A stretch of 64,000 nt of DNA from Maridesulfovibrio hydrothermalis AM13 = DSM 14728 (GTDB lineage Bacteria; Desulfobacterota; Desulfovibrionia; Desulfovibrionales; Desulfovibrionaceae): the NCBI RefSeq assembly GCF_000331025.1, contig NC_020055.1, forward strand, positions 594,370 to 658,369, read 5' to 3'. Shown piece by piece: positions 1-8,443 of this stretch (position 1 is its first letter; every line of letters begins with the position of its first letter). Under the pieces are notes generated by a model that was not told the DNA's origin, made no database searches, and was given only the letters and a program-made list of their open reading frames with translations. A program made the position numbers and the translations under genes.

Positions 1-192
1 GACACTTCTTACGTTTGAATAGTCGTTACCGGACATGATAATAGTATCGTCACCTTCACCACCTTCAATACTAGATCCAGATTCGGGCATGCTCCGCCAA
101 TCATAATTTTTGTTACCGGAGAGATCGACTATAGTGTCATTCCCGTTTCCACCGGAAAGGTCCTTCCCGTCCTGTCCTATGATTATATCATT
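1..192 (-). pseudogene. RTX calcium-binding repeat protein, internal fragment cut by an IS
   Basis: Read on the - strand, the stretch is open from the IS junction to the window edge and contains nonapeptide-like repeats such as GGNGNDTIV and GGEGDDTII. These are typical of RTX (hemolysin-type) calcium-binding repeats, found in secreted proteins and large adhesins that leave by type I secretion. The 5' part of the gene is missing because the right end of an IS3-family element lies directly against it at base 193. The 3' part continues outside the window. The family call rests on these repeats only; whether it was an adhesin, protease or lipase cannot be told. A gene without its start is almost certainly dead unless read from within the IS. 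Confidence 0.7.
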
Positions 193-259
193 TACGCCTT
201 ACCCCATTCCCGAACCATAGTCCTGCCGAATTAAGGTGAAGTCTGCCAGTCTTTTTCCT

Positions 260-332
260 TCCGCCATCGTGGAGTGGAGTCCGTCCCCGCAGGGGCAGCC
301 CAAAGGGCTGAGGGCGGAGCGGAACGATGGCG
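260..332 (-). other. Cloverleaf-like structured segment after IS3 orfB (copy A1)
   Basis: An outer stem pairs ccgccatcgt (260-269) with acgatggcgg (323-332). Between them are two small hairpins, an agccc/gggct stem and a cccc/gggg stem. The homologous segment of the second copy (24173-24243) keeps all three stems, with substitutions in the loops and a paired change in the outer stem. It lies between the orfB stop and the IS end. Its function is unknown: it could be a terminator-like or transposase-binding structure. Confidence 0.55.
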
Positions 333-342
333 GTGCTCCTCT

Positions 343-1118
343 TCAATTTGAAGCTGTCGTTCCTCTAAATACTTCAGCAGGAGTCCTTTTGTCCAAGGAA
401 GAATGCTTTCGTTCTTCATTGTAATACCTGAAGTACCGATCAAGACCTCGATATAGCGAAGCTCCGTCACGGTATTCTTTCGGGTAAACATCTTCATATT
501 TCACTGTCCACCAAAGTCTTTCCACAAAAACATTATCAAGAGCACGGCCACGACCATCCATGCTGATGGCTATCTTTTTTTCACGGAGCTTGCCTGTAAA
601 ATCATTACTGGTAAATTGTGCTCCTTGATCGGTGTTAAACACTTGAGGTGTTCCCGTTTCCAAGGCTTGGTTCAGAGCAGACACACAAAATTCGCTTTCC
701 ATGGTATTGGATAGCTCCCATGCAAGCACATATTTACTCCGCCAGTCTATGACCGCCGCCAGATACATAAATCCGCGTCTCATCGGAATATATGTAATAT
801 CGGCACTCCAAACCTGATTCACATTTTTTATCTCCACATCTCGAAGGAGATAAGGGTAAATACGATGTTTCCGAGCGGGCTTGCTTGTATGCGGACCGGG
901 CGTAATGGCCTGTAGTCCCATTTTGCGCATCAGCCGTGCTATCCGTTTATGGTTAACACAATATCACTGTTCCCTTAGCTTATCCGTCATTCGTGGTGAA
1001 CCGAATTCAGGATGCCGCAAATACTGTTCATAGATCAAACGCATGAACTTTAGATTCTCTCCCGACTCAGGAACTGGCTTGTAGTAGATAACAGATCTGG
1101 GAATGCTTGCCAGCCGGC
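343..1118 (-). pseudogene. IS3-family transposase OrfB, truncated and carrying a nonsense codon
   Basis: The frame encodes most of an IS3-family DDE transposase catalytic subunit. Visible are the first Asp in ADITYIP, the second Asp in NTDQG, the Glu in NVFVERLWW, and a C-terminal YYNEERKHSSLDKRTP segment typical of rve-type integrase cores. The frame is broken by an in-frame TGA at 964-966, between REQ and the YCVNHKRIARLMRKMG segment. The N-terminus is replaced by IS66-type sequence. No orfA precedes it. The deleted copy near 23.7 kb is the better guide to the original N-terminus, while this copy supplies the central 136 residues missing there. Confidence 0.85.
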
Positions 1119-1415
1119 CTAGCACATGGATGATTTTCTCCAGTGACTCAGGGGCGAAATCAGCAGGGACCTCCAGACGCAAGTCGTGCCATGCATGAAT
1201 AATGATCGGCTGGGGACAATGTTCTGGACCATCATCACGCGGGATGGGGGCAGCGACCACCGCTTGCGATTCTCCGACATTCTGTCTTCGTTCAAACTTC
1301 CGTTTCCAGTAATTCAGTGATCTTTCGGATATTCCGACCTGCCGGCTGAATTCAGCCTGCCCCTGTCCGCTTTTGCACCAGCTATTCACTTGTTCCCGCC
1401 AATATTTCTAGACAT
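1119..1415 (-). pseudogene. IS66-family accessory protein TnpA, frameshifted and 3'-truncated
   Basis: The sequence YWREQVNSWCKSGQGQAEF followed by LNYWKRKFE, and the later segment LRLEVPADFAPESLEKIIHVLG, match the usual layout of IS66 TnpA: an N-terminal helix-turn-helix of the transposase-8 type and a short C-terminal beta/alpha segment. A good ribosome-binding site (agaaggagt) precedes an ATG at 1413-1415, but reading from it reaches a stop at once, while the TnpA frame begins with a TAG. One base has apparently been lost around 1405-1411. The 3' end runs directly into IS3 orfB sequence, giving a chimeric open frame (964-1389). No tnpB or tnpC of IS66 is present here. Confidence 0.7.
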
Positions 1416-1608
1416 AAACACTCCTTCTGGGTTGAAGAGTGAGTATGCAGGATGTCTTTGCCGCAATAGGACGATCTTAATTTATTGCAAAAAATAGTTG
1501 GCATCAGCTTGCATATTACAGCAAGTTAGGCAAGTATCCAATATTATCTCTATATGCGTTTTTTAGACAAATTAAACACACTTAAAGTCTAGATTCAGGA
1601 AAAATAAG

Positions 1609-3345
1609 ATGAATGGCAAAAAGGACTTAAAGACATATCACGGGCATATCGACTTTACTGTTACAAATAATTCACACACTCAAGCTTTTCTTTTTCTTAA
1701 AGAGCATTGTGATAAATTTAAAATTAATTCTCCGCGAGTTCTTGAAATTGGATGCAGTGGAGGATATTTCAGTGAAGCCTTGCGAGATAACGGTGTATAT
1801 GTCCATGCCATTGAACCTTTTAGTACTGAAGCACAGGACGAAGGAAGGGTTGACGAGTTTTTTCATGGAACTGTCGAAGAGTTTTGTAAATCCAGTTCCA
1901 GCGATCTGTATGGAAGTTTTGATGCTGTTATAATGGGAGATATTCTTGAACATCTTCTCGACCCAAAACAGACGTTGATCGATCTGAGTCCGTTTCTAAA
2001 AGATAACGGTGTATTTATTGCGTCAATTCCTAATATTACTCATGTCGGCGTCCGGAGAATGTTAGAAGATGGACATTGGACCTATCAGAAATATGGAATT
2101 CTTGATTCAACGCATGTCCGTTTCTTCTGCTGGAAAGGGCTGAGAAATATGTTTCATGAAGCTGGATTTGGAATTGAACGTCGTTTCGATGTCTTGGTTC
2201 CCGAATTTAAAGTCTACCCTTCAATCTCTTCTGTAACAGAAATAATGTTTAATACCGAATTAAAAAAGGGTGATCATACATTTCAGTATGTTGTTTGTGC
2301 TTCACGCAGCGCCCTTCCTAAAACTTCATATTCGGACTCATATCCAACCAAACTGCTCCTTATCTCTCCAGATCCAAGAAAGTCTGTAACGTCATTAAGG
2401 CTTGTGAAGCCTCTAAGCAAATATCTTGCAAATGTGCGAGGTGGGCTGACAGCAGTTGATTTTAATAACTTTAAAATTGAGCATTTAGATTTCGCTGATG
2501 TAGTCATTTTCCATAGAGAAATCTCAGCTGAATCATATGAGATAGTTAGGCTTGCAAGGGAAAGAGATATCCCAATTATCTATGATACCGATGACTTGCT
2601 CACCCATCTTCCGCCCTGGAGCCTGAATAATATCAGCCAGCATAAAATAATAATGATGGAAAGCTTGATCTCAATAGCTGACCGAGTGACGTGCCCAACT
2701 GAACCGCTAAAAAAAGAAATGCTTAAATTATCAGATCGTGTTCACATTGTCCCCAATGTTATACTTGATGAATGTAAAATCTCTCCACATGAAAAACAAT
2801 CTGGCGATGACTGCTCTCTGATAATTGCTTCATCTGATACAGTAATTGTAGATTTTATTATCAAGCCTATTCAAACTCTCTGCAAAGCTCTGCCTTCTCT
2901 TAAAGTTGTCACCATAGGCAACATCTCTTATAAACTGACCGGTGTAGTACCTAATCTGACACAATATGGACAATGTAACGAAGATGAATTTTCCAACATT
3001 CTTAATTCAATTAACAACGGAATAGGCCTTATTCCATTGGATGATTCTTTATTTTCTTCGTGTAAATCGCCGATCAAATATTATCACTATGCGTGTTGTG
3101 GTATAGTTTCTGTTGCTTCAAATGTTCACCCCTACTCTGATTACATACAGAATGGCAAAAATGGTATTCTTGTGAACAACACTCTTGATGAATGGTGCAA
3201 CGGAGTAGTCAAGCTTATCAAAAATCACGATTTTAGACGCGACATACTCTTGAATGCGATACGTTCATGGCAGAAAGAGGCATCGACCCAAACGGCAATA
3301 GAAGGTTGGAAAAGAACTTTTGCGGGACTTCACAAAAAAGAATAA
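1609..3345 (+). CDS. SAM methyltransferase-glycosyltransferase fusion protein
   Basis: The 578-residue protein has two parts. Residues about 40-180 form a class I SAM-dependent methyltransferase (Methyltransf_23 type), with SAM-binding motif VLEIGCSGGYF near residue 45 and the acidic motif DILEHLLDP near 113. Residues about 245-570 resemble a GT-B glycosyltransferase: an LLLISPDPRKSV-type start, a central RDIPIIYDTDD strand, and near residue 485 a nucleotide-sugar-site-like segment, SPIKYYHYACCGIVSVAS, then ENGILV-like NGKNGILVNN. It probably modifies or extends a surface glycan. It stands alone on the + strand and converges on the radical SAM gene. The start is the ATG after an aggaaaa-type Shine-Dalgarno. 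Codon use is AT-rich compared with the core genes, which fits a transferred cluster. Confidence 0.75.
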   Translation: MNGKKDLKTYHGHIDFTVTNNSHTQAFLFLKEHCDKFKINSPRVLEIGCSGGYFSEALRDNGVYVHAIEPFSTEAQDEGRVDEFFHGTVEEFCKSSSSDLYGSFDAVIMGDILEHLLDPKQTLIDLSPFLKDNGVFIASIPNITHVGVRRMLEDGHWTYQKYGILDSTHVRFFCWKGLRNMFHEAGFGIERRFDVLVPEFKVYPSISSVTEIMFNTELKKGDHTFQYVVCASRSALPKTSYSDSYPTKLLLISPDPRKSVTSLRLVKPLSKYLANVRGGLTAVDFNNFKIEHLDFADVVIFHREISAESYEIVRLARERDIPIIYDTDDLLTHLPPWSLNNISQHKIIMMESLISIADRVTCPTEPLKKEMLKLSDRVHIVPNVILDECKISPHEKQSGDDCSLIIASSDTVIVDFIIKPIQTLCKALPSLKVVTIGNISYKLTGVVPNLTQYGQCNEDEFSNILNSINNGIGLIPLDDSLFSSCKSPIKYYHYACCGIVSVASNVHPYSDYIQNGKNGILVNNTLDEWCNGVVKLIKNHDFRRDILLNAIRSWQKEASTQTAIEGWKRTFAGLHKKE

Positions 3346-3496
3346 GCCGCCTTACTACTCACGCGTTAGACTTCTCTCAGCGTAGCAAAAAAGCGGACTT
3401 TGATCTCTTTTTTAGTTGCTCAGAACTCTATAAAAAGAGTTCAACTCAACGAGCATAAGGGGCATAGCAGTTAACGAATAAATGTATGGTACAGCT

Positions 3497-4570
3497 CTAT
3501 GGCTTTAGATTTCTGGCATGGGGGCAAGACCAGCAAAAGCTGTCCGGGTACTTGCCTGCCAGAATTTTTTTACGAATGTTGACAATTATATCATTATTCC
3601 AAAAATCCATAACGCTTTCATAGTCTGAAAGGTAACCCAAACTTGCCATTTCTCCCAAGACAACAGCGTTGCAAGCATGAGGAATAAGATTCTCATGATA
3701 CCGTTCTTTTGGAACACCGACGGTGGGCCAGACCTGAATTTTGTCCCAAAACACATCACAATGTTGAGCCGGGCTGTCAAATGGTTGAGGGATCGTCACA
3801 GTAATTCCAAAACGTTTTCCAAGTTGAACCACTTTGTTCAGCATGTCAGTTATCATAGTGTCTGAAGATTGGTATACATTCTCCATACTTGTAAAATCAT
3901 TAAACATATGAGGATAGATGCCAGTAATGAGCAAGTCCATCTGAATCTCATTTGCTATTAACAATTCAATTATTTTGGGTATTTCTTTATAGTTGCTCCT
4001 GGTTAGGATGCATGGTCCATGTAATGTTATTCCATGTTTTGAAAACAATTTTAGAACAGAAAGAACATAGGTCAATGAGCTTCCTTTTTTAATTTGATGG
4101 AAGCTGGACTCATCTCCAGTATGCATGTCAGTCACAATATATGCGATGTCCTTTTTACGCTCAATTATCTGTTCAATATAATCTCCCCGCTTCATGATAG
4201 ACTCATTAAAGTTTGATTGGAATGATGCTTTTCCATATCTTTCAATCATGTAGTCGACCATGGGCATAATATCTTTATTAAGGAAAGGTTCTCCTGATCC
4301 ACAGATATGTACGTGAGGAATACGTCCTTTGTAGCATAAGTCTATGTACTCTTTGGCATGCTGCAATGACATTTTATATACTAAATTGTATACGTTAGAC
4401 TTTCCGTTACGAGCATCTTCTGAGTGGTATGAACAAAAAAGGCATCTATTAGTGCAGTTCCCTGAAATTCCTAAAGTCATCCATCTAGGAGGATAGCTTA
4501 CAACAGCTTTCTTGCCACGTTCATTCTGGTAACTAATTTTGTCTTGTTCGATAAGTTGTTGTCTATCCAT
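3497..4570 (-). CDS. Radical SAM/SPASM-like enzyme in a glycan cluster
   Basis: This protein of about 357 residues carries the radical SAM cluster motif CTNRCLFC (CX3CX2C) near residue 40, an HICGSGEPF segment corresponding to the SAM-binding GGE region, and C-terminal cysteines (HACNAVV and FCWSCPHA) suggesting an auxiliary SPASM-like iron-sulfur site. Family members perform radical-based modification of peptides, sugars or lipids; the substrate cannot be read here. I chose the ATG at 4568-4570 because an aaggag Shine-Dalgarno sits just upstream; a longer reading starts at a GTG inside that site. It is the last gene of the - strand run and may act on a sugar or a glycosylated protein made by the cluster. 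Confidence 0.75.
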   Translation of the reverse strand: MDRQQLIEQDKISYQNERGKKAVVSYPPRWMTLGISGNCTNRCLFCSYHSEDARNGKSNVYNLVYKMSLQHAKEYIDLCYKGRIPHVHICGSGEPFLNKDIMPMVDYMIERYGKASFQSNFNESIMKRGDYIEQIIERKKDIAYIVTDMHTGDESSFHQIKKGSSLTYVLSVLKLFSKHGITLHGPCILTRSNYKEIPKIIELLIANEIQMDLLITGIYPHMFNDFTSMENVYQSSDTMITDMLNKVVQLGKRFGITVTIPQPFDSPAQHCDVFWDKIQVWPTVGVPKERYHENLIPHACNAVVLGEMASLGYLSDYESVMDFWNNDIIVNIRKKILAGKYPDSFCWSCPHARNLKP

Positions 4571-4629
4571 AGGAATGCTCCTTTGCACTTACCTACACGT
4601 TATAGAATTGGCCTTACGGCCCTCTCATT

Positions 4630-5757
4630 TTAGTCTCTAGTCTTTGCATAAAGCACGGTTTCCCATGCATTTATATAATGATGATTCAGAGAAAATTCAT
4701 AACCTAAATCCAGCGACTTTAAAAAATAAGGTATAGTGTGAAAATCTTCGGGGCTATGATAGAGGCATATCGCAAGCTTGGGTCTGAATTTTTTCAGAGT
4801 CTTTATTGCTCCCCTGAGAGCATTTAGCTCTGCTCCTTCGATATCCATTTTTATAAAGTCAACTTGTGATAAATCAAGGCTTGCAACAGTCTCATCAATA
4901 GTGGCTGTTGTAATTTTGAATGAGGACTGGTTGCTTTCATCTATGCGCGAACCTCCTCCACCTTCAATAAATGACAACGTTTCGCCAGAAATATGCCAAA
5001 CCCCTTTTTCTATAAGTGATACCCTCGATGCTAATTCTGCATTCATGCGCATATTCTCATGATATACTCTGAGAAAACGATGATACGGTTCAAAACAATA
5101 TACGTGACCGTTCTCTCCGACCCTGTCAGCAAATTGTAAAGAAACGTCGCCAAAAGCTGCTCCACAGTCGAGGACAACGTCTCCTTCATTTACCGAAACA
5201 TTTACGTGCTCCCCAGAGACAGTATAGGAAGGAGCATAGCAATGTCTAAAAAACTCCTCAGAGATGGTGTATACTTTGAAGTTGCGGTTGTTATGTTGGT
5301 ATTCGAAAAGCGAAAAAAAATCTGTGGGCCACTTTTCCCTAATGGATTTTATAATATCCGGGGCAGCTTCTGAGGCCCGTTCGCCTTTGGCTACAAGTGC
5401 GCTGCGGAGTCTGATGTTCTCCTCGGTATAATATGGCAACTTTACCCGCAAATGCCCTAAAACAGCGTAGGCTGCAATATCTACAAGAAGATGTTTTGAT
5501 TGCGGTTCTTTAAGCATGGAGTAGAGCAAAGTTTTCGTGCTGATCTCTTGGGAAAAAAGTTCGGAAAACTCATCAAGGATTTGTTCAATAGTTATCGTGG
5601 GTATTTCCTTAAGTTGCATCAAATCTTCCAGCTGAGCAGATCTGTCGCCAAATTGGTAAAAGCCCTGACTGTTATCCGTGTAATAATCTTGTGTCGCAGC
5701 AATAAGCCTGCGCACCAGTGCGGTGGTGAAGGTTGCTACTTTTGAATAGTTTTGCAC
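4630..5757 (-). CDS. FkbM-family SAM methyltransferase
   Basis: The C-terminal half (residues about 180-370) is a FkbM-type methyltransferase. It has SAM motif DVVLDCGAAFGDVSL near residue 195, the acidic CFEPYHRF loop, and the family-defining VDFIKMDIEGAELNALRG near residue 295. FkbM proteins O-methylate sugars or polyketides, and in glycan clusters usually cap a sugar hydroxyl. The first 180 residues form an alpha-helical extension I do not recognise. Translation most likely starts at the GTG at 5757, seven bases after an aggaga site. The gene lies 9 bases downstream of the Methyltransf_24 gene, so the two are probably co-transcribed and coupled. Confidence 0.8.
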   Translation of the reverse strand: MQNYSKVATFTTALVRRLIAATQDYYTDNSQGFYQFGDRSAQLEDLMQLKEIPTITIEQILDEFSELFSQEISTKTLLYSMLKEPQSKHLLVDIAAYAVLGHLRVKLPYYTEENIRLRSALVAKGERASEAAPDIIKSIREKWPTDFFSLFEYQHNNRNFKVYTISEEFFRHCYAPSYTVSGEHVNVSVNEGDVVLDCGAAFGDVSLQFADRVGENGHVYCFEPYHRFLRVYHENMRMNAELASRVSLIEKGVWHISGETLSFIEGGGGSRIDESNQSSFKITTATIDETVASLDLSQVDFIKMDIEGAELNALRGAIKTLKKFRPKLAICLYHSPEDFHTIPYFLKSLDLGYEFSLNHHYINAWETVLYAKTRD

Positions 5758-5766
5758 AAGATTCTC

Positions 5767-6600
5767 CTAAAAGTTATATTTTTTATTCTGTGTGGCATTA
5801 ATCATTTCGATTCCTTGCTTAAGAGCCAATTTGGCATTCTCTCCCCAGTGTTTATCCAGCTCTAAGGAAAGTTTTTGCAAAGTTTCATTTGTAAGCGGAG
5901 GCCAGCTGTGAGCTGTCCATAGGTTGTTAAAAAGAATTTGCAGCAAGGCGGCCAGCATGTTTATTTTAGGGCCATTAATGGTTAGAGAACCTATATTCGG
6001 GTATGGACGCCCGGCAACTGTGATTTTTTCAGCTGCGGGAAAATTGTAAAAGACATGATGTGCTCCCTGATGGTCTTTCTTTGTCTCGTCTGCAAGCAAG
6101 TGGAGATTGATATCATGATATACTATGGTAGCATCTGAAGCCAAAAAGGGAAGAGCAAGTATGGTGTCGATGGCCGCCCACGGATGCATATGGTTGCCAT
6201 CTATAAATATGAAATCAATCATCCTGCCACGAGTTATTTCATCCAGATCAAATACACTTTTGCTGGTATGTAAATGATACCAGCTGGGATGTTGATCATA
6301 TATAGTGTCCACCATAAATCCGGGCTTTAGTGACTTATCAAAATAACAATGCTCCAGATACTCAATGGAGTGCAGGGTGCGCTCACCGCCGAGAAGTTCC
6401 AATGCTTTGAGCATAAGCGCTGTTGATGCTCCCGCTGCAGTCCCAATTTCCACGACGTACGAAGGTTGCATCGCAAGAATGCGATCTGTTAAAAAAGTAA
6501 CCTCCTCCTTACTGATCGATCCGTGTGGAGGTCCATCTACATATATTTTTTCAATAAAGGGGTGTAAAAGTGAGCGACATTTAACCTGTTTCTGAAACAT
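5767..6600 (-). CDS. Class I SAM methyltransferase (Methyltransf_24 type)
   Basis: The 277-residue protein contains the motif SYVVEIGTAAGASTALML near residue 50 (SAM-binding loop) and IDFIFIDGNHMHPWAAIDTILAL near residue 140. This combination is typical of Methyltransf_24 and cephalosporin-hydroxylase-like methyltransferases of antibiotic and polysaccharide clusters. A later YHDINLH is compatible with a metal- or base-supplying site. No signal peptide or membrane segment is seen, so it should act in the cytoplasm. It sits between the AsnB-like gene and the FkbM gene on the same strand, so three consecutive genes may act on one substrate. Confidence 0.75.
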   Translation of the reverse strand: MFQKQVKCRSLLHPFIEKIYVDGPPHGSISKEEVTFLTDRILAMQPSYVVEIGTAAGASTALMLKALELLGGERTLHSIEYLEHCYFDKSLKPGFMVDTIYDQHPSWYHLHTSKSVFDLDEITRGRMIDFIFIDGNHMHPWAAIDTILALPFLASDATIVYHDINLHLLADETKKDHQGAHHVFYNFPAAEKITVAGRPYPNIGSLTINGPKINMLAALLQILFNNLWTAHSWPPLTNETLQKLSLELDKHWGENAKLALKQGIEMINATQNKKYNF

Positions 6601-6707
6601 AATAATACTATCCTCTACAGTTCGTTTGTATAAATCTTTGGCTTATTGTAGATGCCTTTCGACTTGAGACCATTCTTATGATTTTGCTAACGCTGTTTAC
6701 CATACTA

Positions 6708-8420
6708 TTACGTTTCCCACTGATTATATTCAAGCCACACTGCCAGCACAAGAAGCAACCAGCTTTTTTCTGAAAACATAGTGGCATACGGTTTGAGTTG
6801 TTCCGCTGGAATCAATGAACATATTTTCCGTTTAGGATTTGCAAGATAATGCATACACAGGGGAAGACCTTCTTGGCTTTTCATCCATGAACCTATCGTC
6901 CCGCTGAATCCCTGCTTACGCCTTGCACGTATGCTTTCAGGCCATCTTTGCTCAAAAGCACGTCGCATAACCAGCTTTTCTGCATTCTGATGAATCTTAA
7001 GCTCCCAAGGTAACGCCAGTAAAAACTCTGCAAGATCTTTTTCAAGAAATGGTGAACGAAGCTCTAGACCATGTGCCATTGAAGCTCTGTCAGTCTTTTT
7101 GAGGATATCTGATGGAAGGAATCCGGCAACATCCATCCGTAAAGCATCGTCTACAGACCCAGATGTATGCAATAATTGTGGGCGGGAAACCCAAGGCAGA
7201 CCAAAGCCTGCAATTTCATCGGCTGAAAATATTTGTAAATCGCGCCAGTGGTGCTCTGCTACCTCACTCCACCTAATATTTTTTTTGCCATTGTTGCCAT
7301 ATTTAAGCAAAGGAGTGTACCAGTAGTTATAACCTGCTAAAAGCTCGTCGCCACCATCTCCACTTAATGCAACTTTCACCTCTTCCCGTACTTTTTGGCA
7401 CAGCAAATAGGTAGGAATGGCCGAACTGTCAGCAAAAGGTTCACCGTATATTCTACACATAGTAAGCAGCAGGTGAGGGAAATCGATTTCCGCAGCATGA
7501 ACCTCTTTAAGAGGTAGATTATACATTGACGCCGCTTCATGTGCGTAGGGTAGCTCGTTTTTCTCGCCAGTAAATCCAAATGAAAAGGCTTTCAATTTCA
7601 TCTGCTGCGATGCAATGGCTGCTATTGTTGTGGAGTCTAACCCTCCAGAAAGAAGTAGTCCAACATCAACATCAGCAACCATGCACCGCCTGACGGCTCT
7701 ATCCATCAGAAAAGAAAATTCTTCAGATGCTTCCTGTAATGATATTTTTTGTGTTGTTGTCGCAGGAGGAGTCCAATAACAATGCTCAGTTATGGTATCA
7801 TTTTCATATATCAGCATATGTCCCGGCTTAAGCACGCGGATATTCTGATAAATACACATGTCCTCTGGTACATAACGCAGCGCTAAATAGCTGGCCACAG
7901 CTTTCGGATTGAGAGTAGCCCTGATCAGCCCGGATTCCAGCAGACTACTTAGTTCAGACGCAAATATAAATTCGCCAGAATCTGCTTTTGCGTAAAAAAA
8001 CGGTTTTTCTCCGAAGCGGTCTCGTGCGCAGATTAATCGTTTGTTGTGATCGTCCCACAGAGCAAAAGCAAACATTCCGGGAACTTTTTCGCAAAACTGA
8101 TTCCCATATTTTTGATATAAGGCAGGCAGAAGCTCCGTGTCAGAAGTAGTTTTAAATGGGTAGTCCATATTGCAGCGTAATTCTTCATATCCATACAGCT
8201 CCCCATTAAACACAACACAAGTATTGCCTTGGCCATATAATGGTTGATCGCCTGAGACGAGATCTACAATGCTTAGACGAGCATGAGCAAGGGCGGCATT
8301 ATCGAAGACGGCAGTACCTGTTGCATCTGGCCCCCGATGTTTAATTTTTTCAAGCATCTGTAGCAACGCCGGAGTATGTTTTGCTGCGTATGGGGCTATA
8401 ATTCCTGCTATTCCGCACAT
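6708..8420 (-). CDS. AsnB-type glutamine-dependent asparagine synthetase family amidotransferase
   Basis: The protein begins MCGIAGII; after Met removal the Cys is the nucleophile of a class II glutaminase domain (residues about 2-200, with KHRGPDATG and a FNGELYGYEEL segment). The synthetase domain begins near residue 215, with the ATP-pyrophosphatase loop LLSGGLDSTTIAA near 255, the later ALSGDGGDELLAGY and a C-terminal KQGFSGTIGSWM. Length (570) is near normal for the family, slightly short. Such proteins in surface-glycan clusters commonly amidate a uronic acid or amino sugar rather than make free asparagine; that role is inferred from context. The start is the ATG that places Cys at position 2. 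Confidence 0.85.
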   Translation of the reverse strand: MCGIAGIIAPYAAKHTPALLQMLEKIKHRGPDATGTAVFDNAALAHARLSIVDLVSGDQPLYGQGNTCVVFNGELYGYEELRCNMDYPFKTTSDTELLPALYQKYGNQFCEKVPGMFAFALWDDHNKRLICARDRFGEKPFFYAKADSGEFIFASELSSLLESGLIRATLNPKAVASYLALRYVPEDMCIYQNIRVLKPGHMLIYENDTITEHCYWTPPATTTQKISLQEASEEFSFLMDRAVRRCMVADVDVGLLLSGGLDSTTIAAIASQQMKLKAFSFGFTGEKNELPYAHEAASMYNLPLKEVHAAEIDFPHLLLTMCRIYGEPFADSSAIPTYLLCQKVREEVKVALSGDGGDELLAGYNYWYTPLLKYGNNGKKNIRWSEVAEHHWRDLQIFSADEIAGFGLPWVSRPQLLHTSGSVDDALRMDVAGFLPSDILKKTDRASMAHGLELRSPFLEKDLAEFLLALPWELKIHQNAEKLVMRRAFEQRWPESIRARRKQGFSGTIGSWMKSQEGLPLCMHYLANPKRKICSLIPAEQLKPYATMFSEKSWLLLVLAVWLEYNQWET

Positions 8421-8443
8421 AATATCTCCGTCTGTTGCATACT

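Larger units (their letters stand above)
193..1118 (-). mobile_element. Remnant of an IS3-family element (copy A1), 5'-truncated
   Basis: This is the 3' portion of the same element present at about 23370-24312. Both share the orfB coding sequence, the structured segment after orfB and the terminal bases ending in taaggcgta, after which the flanks diverge. The junction on the other side is at about 1113-1118, where the shared bases ggctggcaagc give way to an IS66-type tnpA. All of orfA and the first residues of OrfB are absent. The copy cannot transpose on its own. The outer edge at 193 is fixed by comparing the two copies, not by a target-site duplication. Confidence 0.8.

Noticed and set aside
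1499-1513. Sigma54-like -24/-12 element (tggcatcagcttgca) upstream of the methyltransferase-glycosyltransferase gene
   Set aside because: The spacing between GG and GC is one base short of the strict sigma54 requirement.
3423-3442. Hairpin gaactct/agagttc between the convergent genes at 3345 and 3497
   Set aside because: No T tract on either strand and a short stem, so I do not call it a terminator.
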